Below are positions 25,140-35,123 of a DNA stretch of 36,608 nt, in pieces; the first letter of the stretch is position 1; each line of letters starts with the position of its first letter. Made by a program: the position numbers and the translations under genes. Source of the stretch: an uncultured Saprospiraceae bacterium (GTDB taxonomy: Bacteria > Bacteroidota > Bacteroidia > Chitinophagales > Saprospiraceae); assembly GCA_937922815.1 (NCBI GenBank), contig CALAJP010000114.1:1-36608 (forward strand). Reading direction: 5' to 3'. The notes below the pieces were generated by a model. That model was not told where the DNA came from and searched no databases. It saw nothing but the letters and a program-made list of their open reading frames with translations.

Positions 25140-25256
25140 ATGAAAGTGACAGCATCTGTCAAGAAGCGATCTCAAGATTGCAAGATAGTTCGTCGTAAAG
25201 GTAAGGTTTATATCATTAACAAAAAGAACCCTAAGTTTAAGCAACGTCAAGGGTGA
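25140..25256 (+). CDS. rpmJ: 50S ribosomal protein L36, zinc-free form
   Basis: A 38-residue protein translated by hand from the ATG at 25140 to the TGA at 25254-25256. It reads [20 protein letters not shown] and ends [12 protein letters not shown], the family frame. Only C14 of the four canonical zinc ligands remains. The other two cysteines are Ser11 and Asn27, and the histidine is absent, so it is the zinc-free paralogue type. It lies in the standard slot between infA and rpsM. Confidence 0.96.
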   Translation: MKVTASVKKRSQDCKIVRRKGKVYIINKKNPKFKQRQG

Positions 25257-25280
25257 TCATAAAATATAAAATTTAATAAA

Positions 25281-25658
25281 ATGGCACGAATCGCTGGTGT
25301 AGATTTACCAAGAAATAAAAGAGGCGTTATCGCACTTACCTACATTTATGGCATTGGACTTTCTCGTTCTGCTGATATTCTTGACGAATTAGATATTGAT
25401 AAAAATATCAAAGTTAATGAATGGAATGACGAAAATGTGAAAGCTATTTCTGTTTACATCCAAAACGAATTTAAAGTTGAGGGTGAATTGAGGTCTGAAG
25501 TTCAAACTAATATTAAGCGTTTAATGGATATCGCTTGTTATAGAGGACTACGTCACAGAAGAGGTTTACCTTTGAGAGGACAAAGAACTCAAACAAATGC
25601 TCGAACTAGAAAGGGTAAGAAGAAAACAGTTGCAAATAAGAAAAAAGCTACTAAATAA
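25281..25658 (+). CDS. rpsM: 30S ribosomal protein S13
   Basis: A 125-residue head protein bridging to the large subunit and contacting the P-site t[23 protein letters not shown], then [10 protein letters not shown], and the C-terminal [20 protein letters not shown] and NARTRKG motifs are diagnostic. A Lys-rich tail ends the protein. rpsK starts 6 bases later. Confidence 0.98.
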   Translation: MARIAGVDLPRNKRGVIALTYIYGIGLSRSADILDELDIDKNIKVNEWNDENVKAISVYIQNEFKVEGELRSEVQTNIKRLMDIACYRGLRHRRGLPLRGQRTQTNARTRKGKKKTVANKKKATK

Positions 25659-25664
25659 TAAGTG

Positions 25665-26054
25665 ATGGCAAAAGTTAATAAGAAAGTAAAAAAGAAAAGC
25701 ATACGCGTTGAAGCTGAAGGTCACGTATATGTACACGCTAGTTTTAACAACATTATCATCTCTATCACCAATAAAGCAGGTGATGTGATTTCTTGGGGTT
25801 CTGCTGGTAAAGAAGGCTTTAGAGGTTCTAAAAAGAATACTCCATACGCAGCACAAATCGCTGCTTCAAAAGCAGCTGAGGTTGCTCATGCAGCAGGAAT
25901 GAAAGCTTGTCAAGTTTTTGTTAAAGGCCCAGGGTCTGGAAGAGAAGCTGCTATAAGAGGTGTTGACGGTGCTGGTATCAAAGTTATCAAAATAACGGAT
26001 ACTACTCCTATTCCTCATAATGGATGTAGACCTCCAAAAAAGAGAAGAGTTTAA
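25665..26054 (+). CDS. rpsK: 30S ribosomal protein S11
   Basis: A 129-residue platform protein. The start is the ATG at 25665; a GTG one codon earlier is also in frame but is not needed. Diagnostic segments are [43 protein letters not shown] and the C-terminal [15 protein letters not shown]. It lies between rpsM and rpsD. Confidence 0.98.
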   Translation: MAKVNKKVKKKSIRVEAEGHVYVHASFNNIIISITNKAGDVISWGSAGKEGFRGSKKNTPYAAQIAASKAAEVAHAAGMKACQVFVKGPGSGREAAIRGVDGAGIKVIKITDTTPIPHNGCRPPKKRRV

Positions 26055-26082
26055 TTTTTTTAAAATATTATAATTATATATA

Positions 26083-26712
26083 ATGGCTAGATATACTGGT
26101 CCTAAGACGAAAAGGTCAAGAGCTATTGGAGAACAAATTTTTGCTGGAACAGGAACCGCTGCAAGCAAAGCATTTGAAAAGAAAAAATACGCTCCAGGAC
26201 AACATGGTGTAACTCGTAAGAGAAAACAACGTTCTGATTATGCTATTCAGCTTAATGAAAAACAGAAAGCCAAATACACTTATGGATTGTTAGAAAGACA
26301 ATTCAGAAACTTATTCGACAAAGCGTCAAGAGCTAAAGGTGTTACTGGTGAAGTTTTATTACAATTATTAGAAGCTAGATTGGATAATGTAGTTTTTCGT
26401 CTAGGAATTGCTCCTACGAGAAGAGCAGCAAGACAATTAGTAACTCACAAACACATTTTGGTTAATGGTGTATTAACTAATATCCCTTCAGTTAGTTTGA
26501 AAGTTGGAGATGTAGTGAGTGTTCGTAATAAATCTAGAGCTTTAATTGCTATTACAGATTCTATAGCTGGAAGAAGAAACGAAGCTAGAAAGTTCTCTTG
26601 GTTAGAATGGAATTCTGAAAAAATGGAAGCTACTTTCTTAGACTTTCCTGAAAAGGAAGCTATCCCAGAAAAAATTAACGAACAACTTATTGTTGAGTTG
26701 TATTCAAAATAA
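26083..26712 (+). CDS. rpsD: 30S ribosomal protein S4
   Basis: A 209-residue assembly-initiating protein; in E. coli it represses the alpha operon. [20 protein letters not shown] opens it, and KKYAPGQHG follows. The S4 domain is [20 protein letters not shown] and then [10 protein letters not shown]. The N-terminal part has no cysteine cluster, so it is the zinc-free form. It is followed by a terminator-like hairpin before rpoA. Confidence 0.98.
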   Translation: MARYTGPKTKRSRAIGEQIFAGTGTAASKAFEKKKYAPGQHGVTRKRKQRSDYAIQLNEKQKAKYTYGLLERQFRNLFDKASRAKGVTGEVLLQLLEARLDNVVFRLGIAPTRRAARQLVTHKHILVNGVLTNIPSVSLKVGDVVSVRNKSRALIAITDSIAGRRNEARKFSWLEWNSEKMEATFLDFPEKEAIPEKINEQLIVELYSK

Positions 26713-26722
26713 CATAATGTCA

Positions 26723-26756
26723 GTCAGAAGTATTTTTTATACTTCTGGCTTTCTTC
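26723..26756 (+). terminator. Hairpin between rpsD and rpoA (partial terminator or processing site)
   Basis: An 11-bp stem (26723-26733 with 26739-26749, one G-T pair) closes on a 5-base T loop. It is followed by TTTCTTCAT rather than a full T run. It could reduce or process the transcript so that rpoA and rplQ are expressed differently from rpsD. Confidence 0.55.
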
Positions 26757-26797
26757 ATATTGTTCTTATCCCTTCACATTAATCATTCATTTTCAAT

Positions 26798-27796
26798 ATG
26801 AGTATATTAAATTTTCAAACTCCAGATAAAATCGTTTTACAAAAAGCAACTGATTTTGAAGGAACCCTTGAGTTCAAACCACTTGAACCAGGCTTTGGTC
26901 AAACAATAGGTAATTCTCTTAGAAGAATACTTCTTTCTTCGTTAGATGGTTATGCCATTTCTGCAGTACGCTTTGCTGGTATTGATCATGAGTTCTCTAC
27001 TATCAAAGGGGTAGTTGAAGATGTTATCGATATTGTTTTAAATTTAAAACAAGTTCGATTAAAACCTCTTATCGAAGACGATGACTTCACTTCAGAAAAA
27101 ATCTATCTTACTATTTCTGGTCAAGATACTTTTACTGCCGGTGATATTGAAGATAGTACCAATGTATTCAAAATAATGAATCCTGATTTGTTATTATGTA
27201 CAATGGACTCTTCTGTAACTTTAGAATTAGAGTTAACAATTTCAAAAGGAAGAGGATACCAACCTGCTGATGAGAATTTACCAAAAGATGCTTCTATTGG
27301 CGTTATTCCTGTAGATGCTATCTATACTCCCATCAAAAATGTTGCATACAAAGTAGAAAACACTCGTGTTGAACAAAAAACAGATTACGAGAAGTTGACT
27401 ATCGAAGTAACCACTGATGGTACAATTCATCCAGAAGACGCAGTAAAAGAAGCTTCTAGAATTATGATTCGTCACCTAATGCTTATTACTGACGAAAATA
27501 TTACCTTCGATACTGAAGTATCTACTGAAGAAAACATAGTAGATGAGCATATACTTCATATGAGAAAGTTACTGAAAACTTCTTTAGAGGATTTAGACTT
27601 ATCTGTTAGAGCTTATAACTGTTTGAAAGCTGCTAAGATTAACTCTTTAGCAGAAATGGTTAAGTTTGATACGCATGAATTATTAAAGTTCAGAAACTTT
27701 GGTAAGAAATCATTAGTAGAAATTGAAGAATTACTTCAAGAAAAAGGACTAACTTTTGGAATGGACATTTCTAAGTATAAGTTAGACGAAGAATAA
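26798..27796 (+). CDS. rpoA: DNA-directed RNA polymerase alpha subunit
   Basis: A 332-residue subunit that dimerises to start RNA polymerase assembly. The N-terminal domain has LEPGFGQTIGNSLRRILLSS and SLDGYAISAVRF. The C-terminal domain (about 260-322) has the helix-hairpin-helix segment SVRAYNCLKAAKINSLAEM and FRNFGKKSLVEIEELL that contacts DNA and activators. Length is normal for the phylum. It lies between rpsD and rplQ in the standard alpha order. Confidence 0.98.
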   Translation: MSILNFQTPDKIVLQKATDFEGTLEFKPLEPGFGQTIGNSLRRILLSSLDGYAISAVRFAGIDHEFSTIKGVVEDVIDIVLNLKQVRLKPLIEDDDFTSEKIYLTISGQDTFTAGDIEDSTNVFKIMNPDLLLCTMDSSVTLELELTISKGRGYQPADENLPKDASIGVIPVDAIYTPIKNVAYKVENTRVEQKTDYEKLTIEVTTDGTIHPEDAVKEASRIMIRHLMLITDENITFDTEVSTEENIVDEHILHMRKLLKTSLEDLDLSVRAYNCLKAAKINSLAEMVKFDTHELLKFRNFGKKSLVEIEELLQEKGLTFGMDISKYKLDEE

Positions 27797-27872
27797 ATTT
27801 ATTTTATAATTATAGTAACTGTTGATAATTCGTTTTGAATAGTCCAGTGCTATGGAGTTAAACATATAAATC

Positions 27873-28352
27873 ATGAGACACGGTAAAAAATTCAACCACC
27901 TCAAACGTCAAAAAGGTCACAGACGTGCATTATTAGCAAACCTATCTATTGCTTTGATTACGCACAAACGTATTTTTACAACTTTGGCTAAAGCTAAAGC
28001 TTTAAGAAAACACCTAGAACCTTTAGTTACTAAAGCTAAGACAAATACAACACACTCAAGAAGAGTTATATTTTCTTACTTACAAGACAAAGTAGCTGTT
28101 CAAGAGTTATTTGATGTTATTGGCGAAAAAATATTCGACAGACCTGGTGGTTATTTAAGAGTTATTCGTACTGGATTTAGAAAAGGTGATGGTGCAGAAA
28201 TGGCAATGATTGAATTCGTAGACTTTAATGAAGTTTATAGTAGCAATTCTAAATCAGCGGCTAAGAAAACAAGAAGAAGAGGAAGTAAGAAATCAACTGC
28301 TGCTAATACTACGGAAACAGCAACGGATACAGAAACTTCAACTGAAGAGTAA
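27873..28352 (+). CDS. rplQ: 50S ribosomal protein L17 with acidic tail
   Basis: A 159-residue protein near the exit tunnel. [20 protein letters not shown], then the core up to [18 protein letters not shown], matches the family. After residue about 125 the protein switches to a Lys/Arg patch and then a Thr/Glu-rich tail ([13 protein letters not shown]). This makes it about 30 residues longer than E. coli L17. It is the last gene of the ribosomal cluster, and a strong terminator follows. Confidence 0.97.
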   Translation: MRHGKKFNHLKRQKGHRRALLANLSIALITHKRIFTTLAKAKALRKHLEPLVTKAKTNTTHSRRVIFSYLQDKVAVQELFDVIGEKIFDRPGGYLRVIRTGFRKGDGAEMAMIEFVDFNEVYSSNSKSAAKKTRRRGSKKSTAANTTETATDTETSTEE

Positions 28353-28381
28353 TTTTTTATTACTTGTGATATAAGATATTT

Positions 28382-28413
28382 AAGGGAATCAATTTTTTGA
28401 TTCCCTTTTTTTA
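28382..28413 (+). terminator. Strong terminator closing the ribosomal cluster
   Basis: AAGGGAATCAA (28382-28392), a TTTT loop and TTGATTCCCTT (28397-28407) form a perfect 11-bp stem. It runs into a T tract, 29 bases after the rplQ stop. Confidence 0.92.
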
Positions 28414-28510
28414 TGATTTTTTTAAAAAACAGACACTACTTTTCCATCTTTTGTTTTTTCTTAAATTTCGATTAAGAAATTGATAATTAAAGAGGAATTT
28501 TATTGTCAAT

Positions 28511-28543
28511 TTTGAAAAAATAGATATTCTATTTTTATCTTTG
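28511..28543 (+). promoter_or_regulatory. Promoter of carA
   Basis: TTTG (28511-28514), a 21-base spacer and TATCTTTG (28536-28543) match the consensus. The likely start near 28550 leaves a very short leader before the ATG at 28564. Confidence 0.75.
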
Positions 28544-28563
28544 TTCAAAAATTATATTTGATT

Positions 28564-29676
28564 ATGACAAATCAAGGTTTAGTTAAAGACGCAATACTGT
28601 TATTATCCGATGGAACATATTTCAAAGGACAGGCTGCAGGAGCAATAGGTACCACAATGGGGGAACTATGCTTTAATACAGGAATGACAGGTTATCAAGA
28701 AATTTTTACAGACCCTTCTTATTTCGGTCAATTAGTAGTATTAACGAATGTTCATGTAGGTAATTATGGTACTAAAGTTGCCGAAAACGAATCTTCAGAC
28801 ATGAAAATATCCGGACTTATTTGTCGCGATTTTAATATCAAATATTCTAGAATCAAAGGCGATACCGATATTCAGACTTATTACGAAGACCAAAAAATGG
28901 TTGGGATACAGAAAGTTGATACACGAGCTATTGTTAGACATATCAGAAGTAAGGGAGCAATGAATGCCATTATTTCTTCCGAGATATCAGATATACAAGA
29001 ACTAAAAGCTAAGTTAGACAAAGCTCCTAATATGGCTGGGTTGGAATTGGCATCTAAAGTTTCCACGAAAGAACCTTATTATTTTGGGGATGAAAATGCA
29101 TCTTATAAGGTAGCCGTTTTAGATATAGGCGTTAAAAAAAGCATATTAAAGTGTTTGGCTAATCAAGATATTTACATTAAAGTATTTCCTCATTTAACTT
29201 CATTTGAAGAAATGAGTGCTTGGGACCCAGACGGTTATTTTATAAGTAATGGGCCTGGAGACCCAGAACCTATGAAAGTTGAAACAAATACTGCAAAAGA
29301 AATTCTAAAAGCGGATAAGCCATTATTTGGAATTTGTTTGGGACATCAAATATTAGCTCAAGCAGTGGGCGTTACAACGTATAAATTGAATACGGGACAT
29401 AGAGGAATTAATCACCCTATTAAAAATTTAAAAACAGGTAAGTCAGAGATTACTTCTCAAAATCATGGTTTTGGTGTCGAAACAGAATCTGTTCGTTCTA
29501 AAGAAGATGTAATTGAGGTAACTCATATAAATTTGAATGATGGTACAATAGAGGGCATTAAAATTAAAGGGAAACCGGCATTTTCGGTTCAGTATCACCC
29601 CGAAGCATCTCCTGGTCCACATGATTCAAGATACCTATTCGAAGATTTTAAGAACTTAATAGTTCAACATAAATAA
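28564..29676 (+). CDS. carA: Carbamoyl-phosphate synthase small (glutaminase) subunit
   Basis: A 370-residue subunit that hydrolyses glutamine and channels ammonia to CarB for arginine and pyrimidine synthesis. The start is the ATG at 28564; a TTG two codons earlier is in frame but less likely. The N-terminal domain has GELCFNTGMTGYQEIFTDPS. The class-I glutaminase domain has the nucleophile C258 in FGICLGHQ and the His345/Glu347 pair in QYHPEASPGPHDS. carB is not in the window. eno follows 30 bases later, probably in the same transcript. Confidence 0.97.
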   Translation: MTNQGLVKDAILLLSDGTYFKGQAAGAIGTTMGELCFNTGMTGYQEIFTDPSYFGQLVVLTNVHVGNYGTKVAENESSDMKISGLICRDFNIKYSRIKGDTDIQTYYEDQKMVGIQKVDTRAIVRHIRSKGAMNAIISSEISDIQELKAKLDKAPNMAGLELASKVSTKEPYYFGDENASYKVAVLDIGVKKSILKCLANQDIYIKVFPHLTSFEEMSAWDPDGYFISNGPGDPEPMKVETNTAKEILKADKPLFGICLGHQILAQAVGVTTYKLNTGHRGINHPIKNLKTGKSEITSQNHGFGVETESVRSKEDVIEVTHINLNDGTIEGIKIKGKPAFSVQYHPEASPGPHDSRYLFEDFKNLIVQHK

Positions 29677-29694
29677 TATTTTTTCATCAAATAA

Positions 29695-30993
<1,299 letters not shown>

Positions 30994-31015
30994 GTCTTAT
31001 AAGACATAAATAATT

Positions 31016-31067
31016 AAACTTTCGATTGGTAAATAAATGTTTTATTGCTGGTCGAAAGTTTTTTTTG
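31016..31067 (+). terminator. Terminator after eno
   Basis: AAACTTTCGA (31016-31025) pairs with TCGAAAGTTT (31052-31061). An inner AATAAA/TTTATT stem lies inside the loop, and T residues continue to 31066. Confidence 0.88.
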
Positions 31068-31083
31068 TATATTTATCCGTTTT

Positions 31084-31091
31084 TAAATTTG
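31084..31091 (+). promoter_or_regulatory. Possible -7 element of the FtsB/DivIC-like gene
   Basis: TAAATTTG matches the -7 consensus 30 bases before the ATG at 31121. The nearest TTTG upstream (31064-31067) is 16 bases away, shorter than the usual 19-21, and lies in the eno terminator. The gene sits just after that terminator, so it needs a promoter near here. Confidence 0.35.
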
Positions 31092-31120
31092 ACCTAACTG
31101 AATTTTTATTTTTCCATTCT

Positions 31121-31432
31121 ATGGCTAGATTTAATCCTCTTAAATTTTTAGTAAAAAAGATACCCGCACCATTAAGAAATAAATATGTCTTAACATTATG
31201 TTTATTTGTAGTTTGGATGTTGATATTTGATAAGCATGACGTCATGACGCAGTGGTCTTTAGGGAGTACTTATTATGGACTGATTGAAGAAAAAGAAAAT
31301 TATAGAGAAAAAATAAAACAGACCAGAGAAGACAAAATCAATATTAATAAAGATATTGAAAAATATGCTAGGGAAAAATATTACATGAAACGCAAAAATG
31401 AAGATGTGTTCATCTTTGTAGATGAAAAGTAA
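31121..31432 (+). CDS. FtsB/DivIC-family septum formation initiator
   Basis: A 103-residue bitopic membrane protein from the ATG at 31121. An upstream TTG would add 28 residues spanning the terminator region and is rejected. One transmembrane helix lies near residues 21-36 (YVLTLCLFVVWMLIFD). A charged coiled-coil segment follows (EEKENYREKIKQTREDK, then NKDIEKYAREKYYMKRKNED). The YAREKYYMKRKNED end matches the FtsB/DivIC signature around EKxAREKYxM. In other bacteria these proteins join FtsL and FtsQ in the divisome. It lies between the eno terminator and sucD; sucD follows after 63 bases. Confidence 0.85.
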   Translation: MARFNPLKFLVKKIPAPLRNKYVLTLCLFVVWMLIFDKHDVMTQWSLGSTYYGLIEEKENYREKIKQTREDKININKDIEKYAREKYYMKRKNEDVFIFVDEK

Positions 31433-31495
31433 TAAATTTCATATCTTCGAGACTCAATCGTATAAATTATACTAAACTTTATAAAAAAATTAATA

Positions 31496-32368
31496 ATGTC
31501 AGTATTAGTAAATAAAGACTCTAAAATTATTGTACAAGGTTTTACTGGAAAAGAAGGTTCTTTCCATGCTGAACAAATGATTGCATACGGAACTAATGTT
31601 GTTGGCGGTGTTACTCCTGGAAAAGGTGGGCAAACTCACTTGGATAGACCTGTTTTCAATACCGTAGCTGAAGCTGTTGAGAAAGCAGGAGCAGATACTT
31701 CTATTATTTTTGTTCCACCTGCATTTGCTGCTGACGCAGTTATGGAAGCTGCTGCCTCTGGTATCAAAGTTATTATTTGTATCACGGAAGGTATCCCAGT
31801 GCAAGATATGATAAAAGTAAAAGCTTTTGTTGATGGAAAAGATTGTACTTTAGTTGGACCTAACTGTCCTGGAGTTATTACTGCTGACGAGGCAAAAGTA
31901 GGTATTATGCCAGGTTTTGTTTTCAAAAAAGGTAAAGTAGGTATCGTTTCTAAATCAGGAACTTTGACTTATGAAGCTGCTGACCAAGTTGTTAAAGCTG
32001 GTTTAGGTATCACAACTGCTATTGGAATTGGTGGTGACCCAATCATTGGTACAACCACTAAGGAAGCTATCGAACTATTGATGAATGACCCTGAAACTGA
32101 CGGAATCGTAATGATTGGTGAGATTGGAGGAAACTTAGAAGCAGATGCAGCTAACTGGTACAAAAACCAACCTAATAAAAAACCAATTGTAGGCTTTATT
32201 GCGGGTCAGACTGCTCCTAAAGGTAGAACAATGGGACATGCTGGAGCGATTGTAGGTGGAGAAGATGATACGGCTGAAGCTAAAATGAGAATTATGGGCG
32301 AATGTGGAATCCATGTCGTAAGTTCTCCTGCGGATATAGGAAATACAATGAAAAAAGTTCTTTCATAA
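31496..32368 (+). CDS. sucD: Succinyl-CoA ligase alpha subunit
   Basis: A 290-residue subunit of the TCA-cycle enzyme that couples succinyl-CoA cleavage to nucleotide triphosphate synthesis. The CoA-binding Rossmann part has IIVQGFTGKEGSFHAEQMIA and GVTPGKGGQTHL. The phosphohistidine H248 lies in MGHAGAIVGG near the C terminus. GPNCPGVITADEAKVGIMPG and SKSGTLTYEA are further signatures. The partner sucC is not adjacent. A strong terminator follows 28 bases after the stop. Confidence 0.98.
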   Translation: MSVLVNKDSKIIVQGFTGKEGSFHAEQMIAYGTNVVGGVTPGKGGQTHLDRPVFNTVAEAVEKAGADTSIIFVPPAFAADAVMEAAASGIKVIICITEGIPVQDMIKVKAFVDGKDCTLVGPNCPGVITADEAKVGIMPGFVFKKGKVGIVSKSGTLTYEAADQVVKAGLGITTAIGIGGDPIIGTTTKEAIELLMNDPETDGIVMIGEIGGNLEADAANWYKNQPNKKPIVGFIAGQTAPKGRTMGHAGAIVGGEDDTAEAKMRIMGECGIHVVSSPADIGNTMKKVLS

Positions 32369-32396
32369 GTTCTTTTCATTAAGCATATCTTTTATG

Positions 32397-32437
32397 AAAA
32401 ATACCATTAATCTCCACGATTAATGGTATTTTTTTTG
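32397..32437 (+). terminator. Terminator after sucD
   Basis: ATACCATTAATC (32401-32412) and GATTAATGGTAT (32418-32429) form a perfect 12-bp stem with a TCCAC loop. It is preceded by AAAA and followed by eight T, the strongest hairpin in the window. Confidence 0.95.
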
Positions 32438-32497
32438 CTATCTACAATATATATTTACTTTTTTAGTTTAGAATATGTGTATAAAGTAAGAATTCAA

Positions 32498-32878
32498 ATG
32501 AAGCTTTTTAATTTAATATGTATTTTTTTGACGATAATATGCTCTTCGTGTACGACTGAGGTAGGGATGAAGGCTGTCGAAAATATTGATATAAAAAAGT
32601 TAAAAGGAACCTGGGAAGTAGACTGTGCTTTTAGAAATGATGTTTTAACCCAAACGTTGGATAAACTTTACTTTAATTTTGAAGAAAATGAATTGCATCA
32701 TAATCTTGGAGGTAAACATCAAACGGCCTTTTTTAAGTTGCGAGGCTGTAAACTTCATGTAGACGATACTCAGTACCCTGCCGTATATGACACGAAGCTA
32801 ATTAATGATTCTATTCTAGAGTTACACACAATGATTAGAAACTCTAATTTTAATATTGTTTTTAAGAAAGCTCTATAG
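32498..32878 (+). CDS. Small predicted lipoprotein, lipocalin-like
   Basis: A 126-residue protein from the ATG at 32498; the longer frame from 32423 starts inside the sucD terminator. The signal is MKLFNLICIFLTIICSSC, with C18 the likely lipidated residue. The lipobox is loose, with Cys at -3. The mature part starts with LKGTWEVDC, a lipocalin-like first strand, and has beta-rich segments (LYFNFEENELHH, FFKLRGCKLHV, LELHTMI). I do not recognise a specific family. It ends one base before the convergent pyrD. It has no clear promoter, so it may depend on read-through of the sucD terminator. Confidence 0.65.
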   Translation: MKLFNLICIFLTIICSSCTTEVGMKAVENIDIKKLKGTWEVDCAFRNDVLTQTLDKLYFNFEENELHHNLGGKHQTAFFKLRGCKLHVDDTQYPAVYDTKLINDSILELHTMIRNSNFNIVFKKAL

Positions 32879-32879
32879 C

Positions 32880-33911
32880 TTAATGCAAATTAGTACGATT
32901 AACAATTGCTTTATTTATATCACGAATTAAAGTCGGGCCATAAAAAACCATTCCGCTATAAACTTGTAATAGTGATGCCCCAACATCTAGCTTTTCTAAT
33001 GCATCGTCTGGAGTACAAATGCCCCCGACACCAATAACTGGAATCTTTTGTTCCGAGAAATGAACTAATTTTTTAATGATTTGAGTCGATTTTTCTCGAA
33101 CAGGAGCACCGCTTAATCCTCCAGCTCCGATTTTTTCGATTTCTGATTTACTGATACTTAAATTTCTTTCAATAGTTGTGTTGGTAGCAATAAGCCCGCT
33201 CAAATTATTTTCAAATGCTAATTCAACAATATCATTCAATTGATTATCATTCAAGTCAGGTGCAATTTTTAGTAGTATAGGTTTATTCGTGGAATTGATT
33301 TCTTGTAACGCGTGTAGGATTTTGCCCAAAGGCTTCTTTTCTTGTAGTTCTCTAAGTCCAGGTGTGTTGGGCGAACTAACGTTGACTACAAAATAATCAA
33401 CTAAATGTTCTAATTTTTGAAAACACTTTTGATAATCAAATAAAGCTTCTTCGTTAGGAGTTGCTTTATTTTTCCCAATATTTCCACCTATTATTAATTG
33501 GTCTCTATTTTTTAAATTGGACAGCCTTTGTGCTAAAGCATCAAGACCTTGATTATTAAAACCCATTCTATTGACAAGACCTTTATCTTTTGGTATTCTA
33601 AACAATCTTGGTTTAGGGTTTCCGTCTTGAGGGAGAGGAGTAACAGTCCCGATTTCAAGAAAACCAAATCCTAAGTTTTTCATCGCATTGATATAACTAC
33701 CATCTTTATCGAAACCAGCAGCTAAACCAACGGGGTTTTGAAAATGAAGCCCAAAAAAGTTTCTTTCCAATTTAGGGTCATTATGATTCCAACTTTTAAT
33801 CCAATGTTTGGCGGTTGGTAGTTTTAAACCAAATTCGAAAATTGAAGTGGTTAGATGATGAGCTTTTTCTGCGGAAAGGCTAAACAAGAAAGGCTTAATT
33901 AAATTGTACAA
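32880..33911 (-). CDS. pyrD: Dihydroorotate dehydrogenase (quinone), class 2
   Basis: A 343-residue FMN enzyme of pyrimidine synthesis that oxidises dihydroorotate using the quinone pool at the inner membrane. The class 2 N-terminal amphipathic segment (YNLIKPFLFSLSAEKAHHLT) is present. Core motifs are NPVGLAAGFDKDG, GFLEIGTVTPLPQDGNPKPR, RMGFNN and the catalytic-serine loop NVSSPNTPGLRELQ (177-190). IGVGGICTPDDALE and LLQVYSGMVFYGP close the barrel. No ATG is available in frame. The TTG at 33909-33911 gives the family-typical start MYNLIKPFLF. It is divergent from the porP-like gene, about 178 bases between starts. Confidence 0.95.
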   Translation of the reverse strand: MYNLIKPFLFSLSAEKAHHLTTSIFEFGLKLPTAKHWIKSWNHNDPKLERNFFGLHFQNPVGLAAGFDKDGSYINAMKNLGFGFLEIGTVTPLPQDGNPKPRLFRIPKDKGLVNRMGFNNQGLDALAQRLSNLKNRDQLIIGGNIGKNKATPNEEALFDYQKCFQKLEHLVDYFVVNVSSPNTPGLRELQEKKPLGKILHALQEINSTNKPILLKIAPDLNDNQLNDIVELAFENNLSGLIATNTTIERNLSISKSEIEKIGAGGLSGAPVREKSTQIIKKLVHFSEQKIPVIGVGGICTPDDALEKLDVGASLLQVYSGMVFYGPTLIRDINKAIVNRTNLH

Positions 33912-34051
33912 AATATGGTAGATTTTATAGGACGATATTAATAATTAAACTAAGAAGAATTTTTCTGTCAGTTGTAAAAATACTTAGATTTTGTTTTAAA
34001 ATTGACTCGAATACATTTTTATTCAATATAATTATTTAACTTAGTTCTCCT

Positions 34052-34059
34052 TATATTTG
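34052..34059 (+). promoter_or_regulatory. -7 element before the porP-like gene
   Basis: TATATTTG matches TAnnTTTG exactly; no TTG is found at the proper distance upstream. A start near 34066 would exclude the TTG at 34057 as initiation codon and favour the TTG at 34090. Confidence 0.45.
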
Positions 34060-34089
34060 TCTTTTACTGAAATTCAAACATTACCGTCA

Positions 34090-35079
34090 TTGAACCAACA
34101 TTTTTTTAAATATTCTATTGCATTATTATTTTTACTTTTCACTAAGAAAGCAGAAGCTCAATTCAATCCCATTTCTTCTTCTATCTTACTGAACCAATCT
34201 GTAATTAATCCAGCGGAGTACGGTCTCGAAAATGCTCTCGAAATTGTAGGAACATATAGAGATCAATGGAATGGGTTAGAAGGGGCTCCTAAAGTTCAAC
34301 GTTTCAATATATCTACACCTATAAAATTTTTAGGAGGAGGAATAGGCTTCGGATTACAAAATTTTAATACGGCAGCTCACGCGAATTTATCCTTAAAACT
34401 AGGCTACGCATATCATATAAATTTAAATAAATATTCTAAATTATCACTAGGGCTAAACATAGGGGCTAATAACGCTTCATTAGATGCTACAAAATTAATA
34501 ACTCCAGATGGAGATTATGCAGGTGGAGTAGTTAATCATAATGATAATTTTCTATCTAATAATGATTTGAAAGGGTGGAGTTTGAATTATGATGCTGGAG
34601 TATCTTATTCATCTTATCCATTAAAGGTTGGTGTATCGATTCAGAATATTTCTAACCAAAAATTATCATTATCTTCTAGTGATAGATCATTGAGTACATA
34701 TGCTGAATCAAGATATAGATTTTATTCTTCATATATCATAGCCCTACCTCTCGAATTCGAATTAAAACCATTTATAACGGTATGGTCTAATTTGTCTACG
34801 CTTCAAACTAACTTTCAATCACTAATTACGTATAGAGAGAAGTGGAGTTTGTTGTTAGGTGTTAGAGGATACTCAAAAGTGAGTTTCGATTCGTTTCAAG
34901 TAGGGGGAGTTTTTAATTTATCAGAAAATTTAAGCATATCTTATATATTTGACAATTCGTTGAGTCAAATCAAAGAAATTACAAATGAAAGTCATGAAAT
35001 AACTATTCATTATCAATTAGATATGAGCTCTGATGCTAAAACTTCTATACCAAAAATATATAACCCTAGGTACTTTTAA
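34090..35079 (+). CDS. PorP/SprF-family type IX secretion outer-membrane protein
   Basis: A 329-residue protein. An in-frame stop lies at 34042-34044 and no ATG occurs before the signal peptide, so TTG is used. The TTG at 34090 gives a clean signal (NQHFFKYSIALLFLLFTKKAEA, then Q), and the TTG at 34057 would add 11 residues. The mature start has NPAEYG (40-45) and YRDQWNGLEGAP (56-67), the hallmark of PorP/SprF proteins. Alternating beta strands follow, consistent with a 14-strand outer-membrane barrel. These proteins anchor or link the type IX secretion machinery, and some are partners of gliding adhesins. It lies upstream of gldK, separated by 160 bases with their own -7 element. Confidence 0.85.
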   Translation: MNQHFFKYSIALLFLLFTKKAEAQFNPISSSILLNQSVINPAEYGLENALEIVGTYRDQWNGLEGAPKVQRFNISTPIKFLGGGIGFGLQNFNTAAHANLSLKLGYAYHINLNKYSKLSLGLNIGANNASLDATKLITPDGDYAGGVVNHNDNFLSNNDLKGWSLNYDAGVSYSSYPLKVGVSIQNISNQKLSLSSSDRSLSTYAESRYRFYSSYIIALPLEFELKPFITVWSNLSTLQTNFQSLITYREKWSLLLGVRGYSKVSFDSFQVGGVFNLSENLSISYIFDNSLSQIKEITNESHEITIHYQLDMSSDAKTSIPKIYNPRYF

Positions 35080-35123
35080 CACATTAAAAAAATCAATTAT
35101 AAGAAGTTAACTATTATTTTATA

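Noticed and set aside
28553-28560. Second TATATTTG box just before carA
   Set aside because: It lies 4 bases from the ATG. The box at 28536-28543 has correct -33 spacing and a workable start.
31416-31449. Possible promoter before sucD (TTTG and TATCTTCG)
   Set aside because: The spacing is 23 bases and the -7 box has a mismatch, so sucD is more simply read from the upstream gene.
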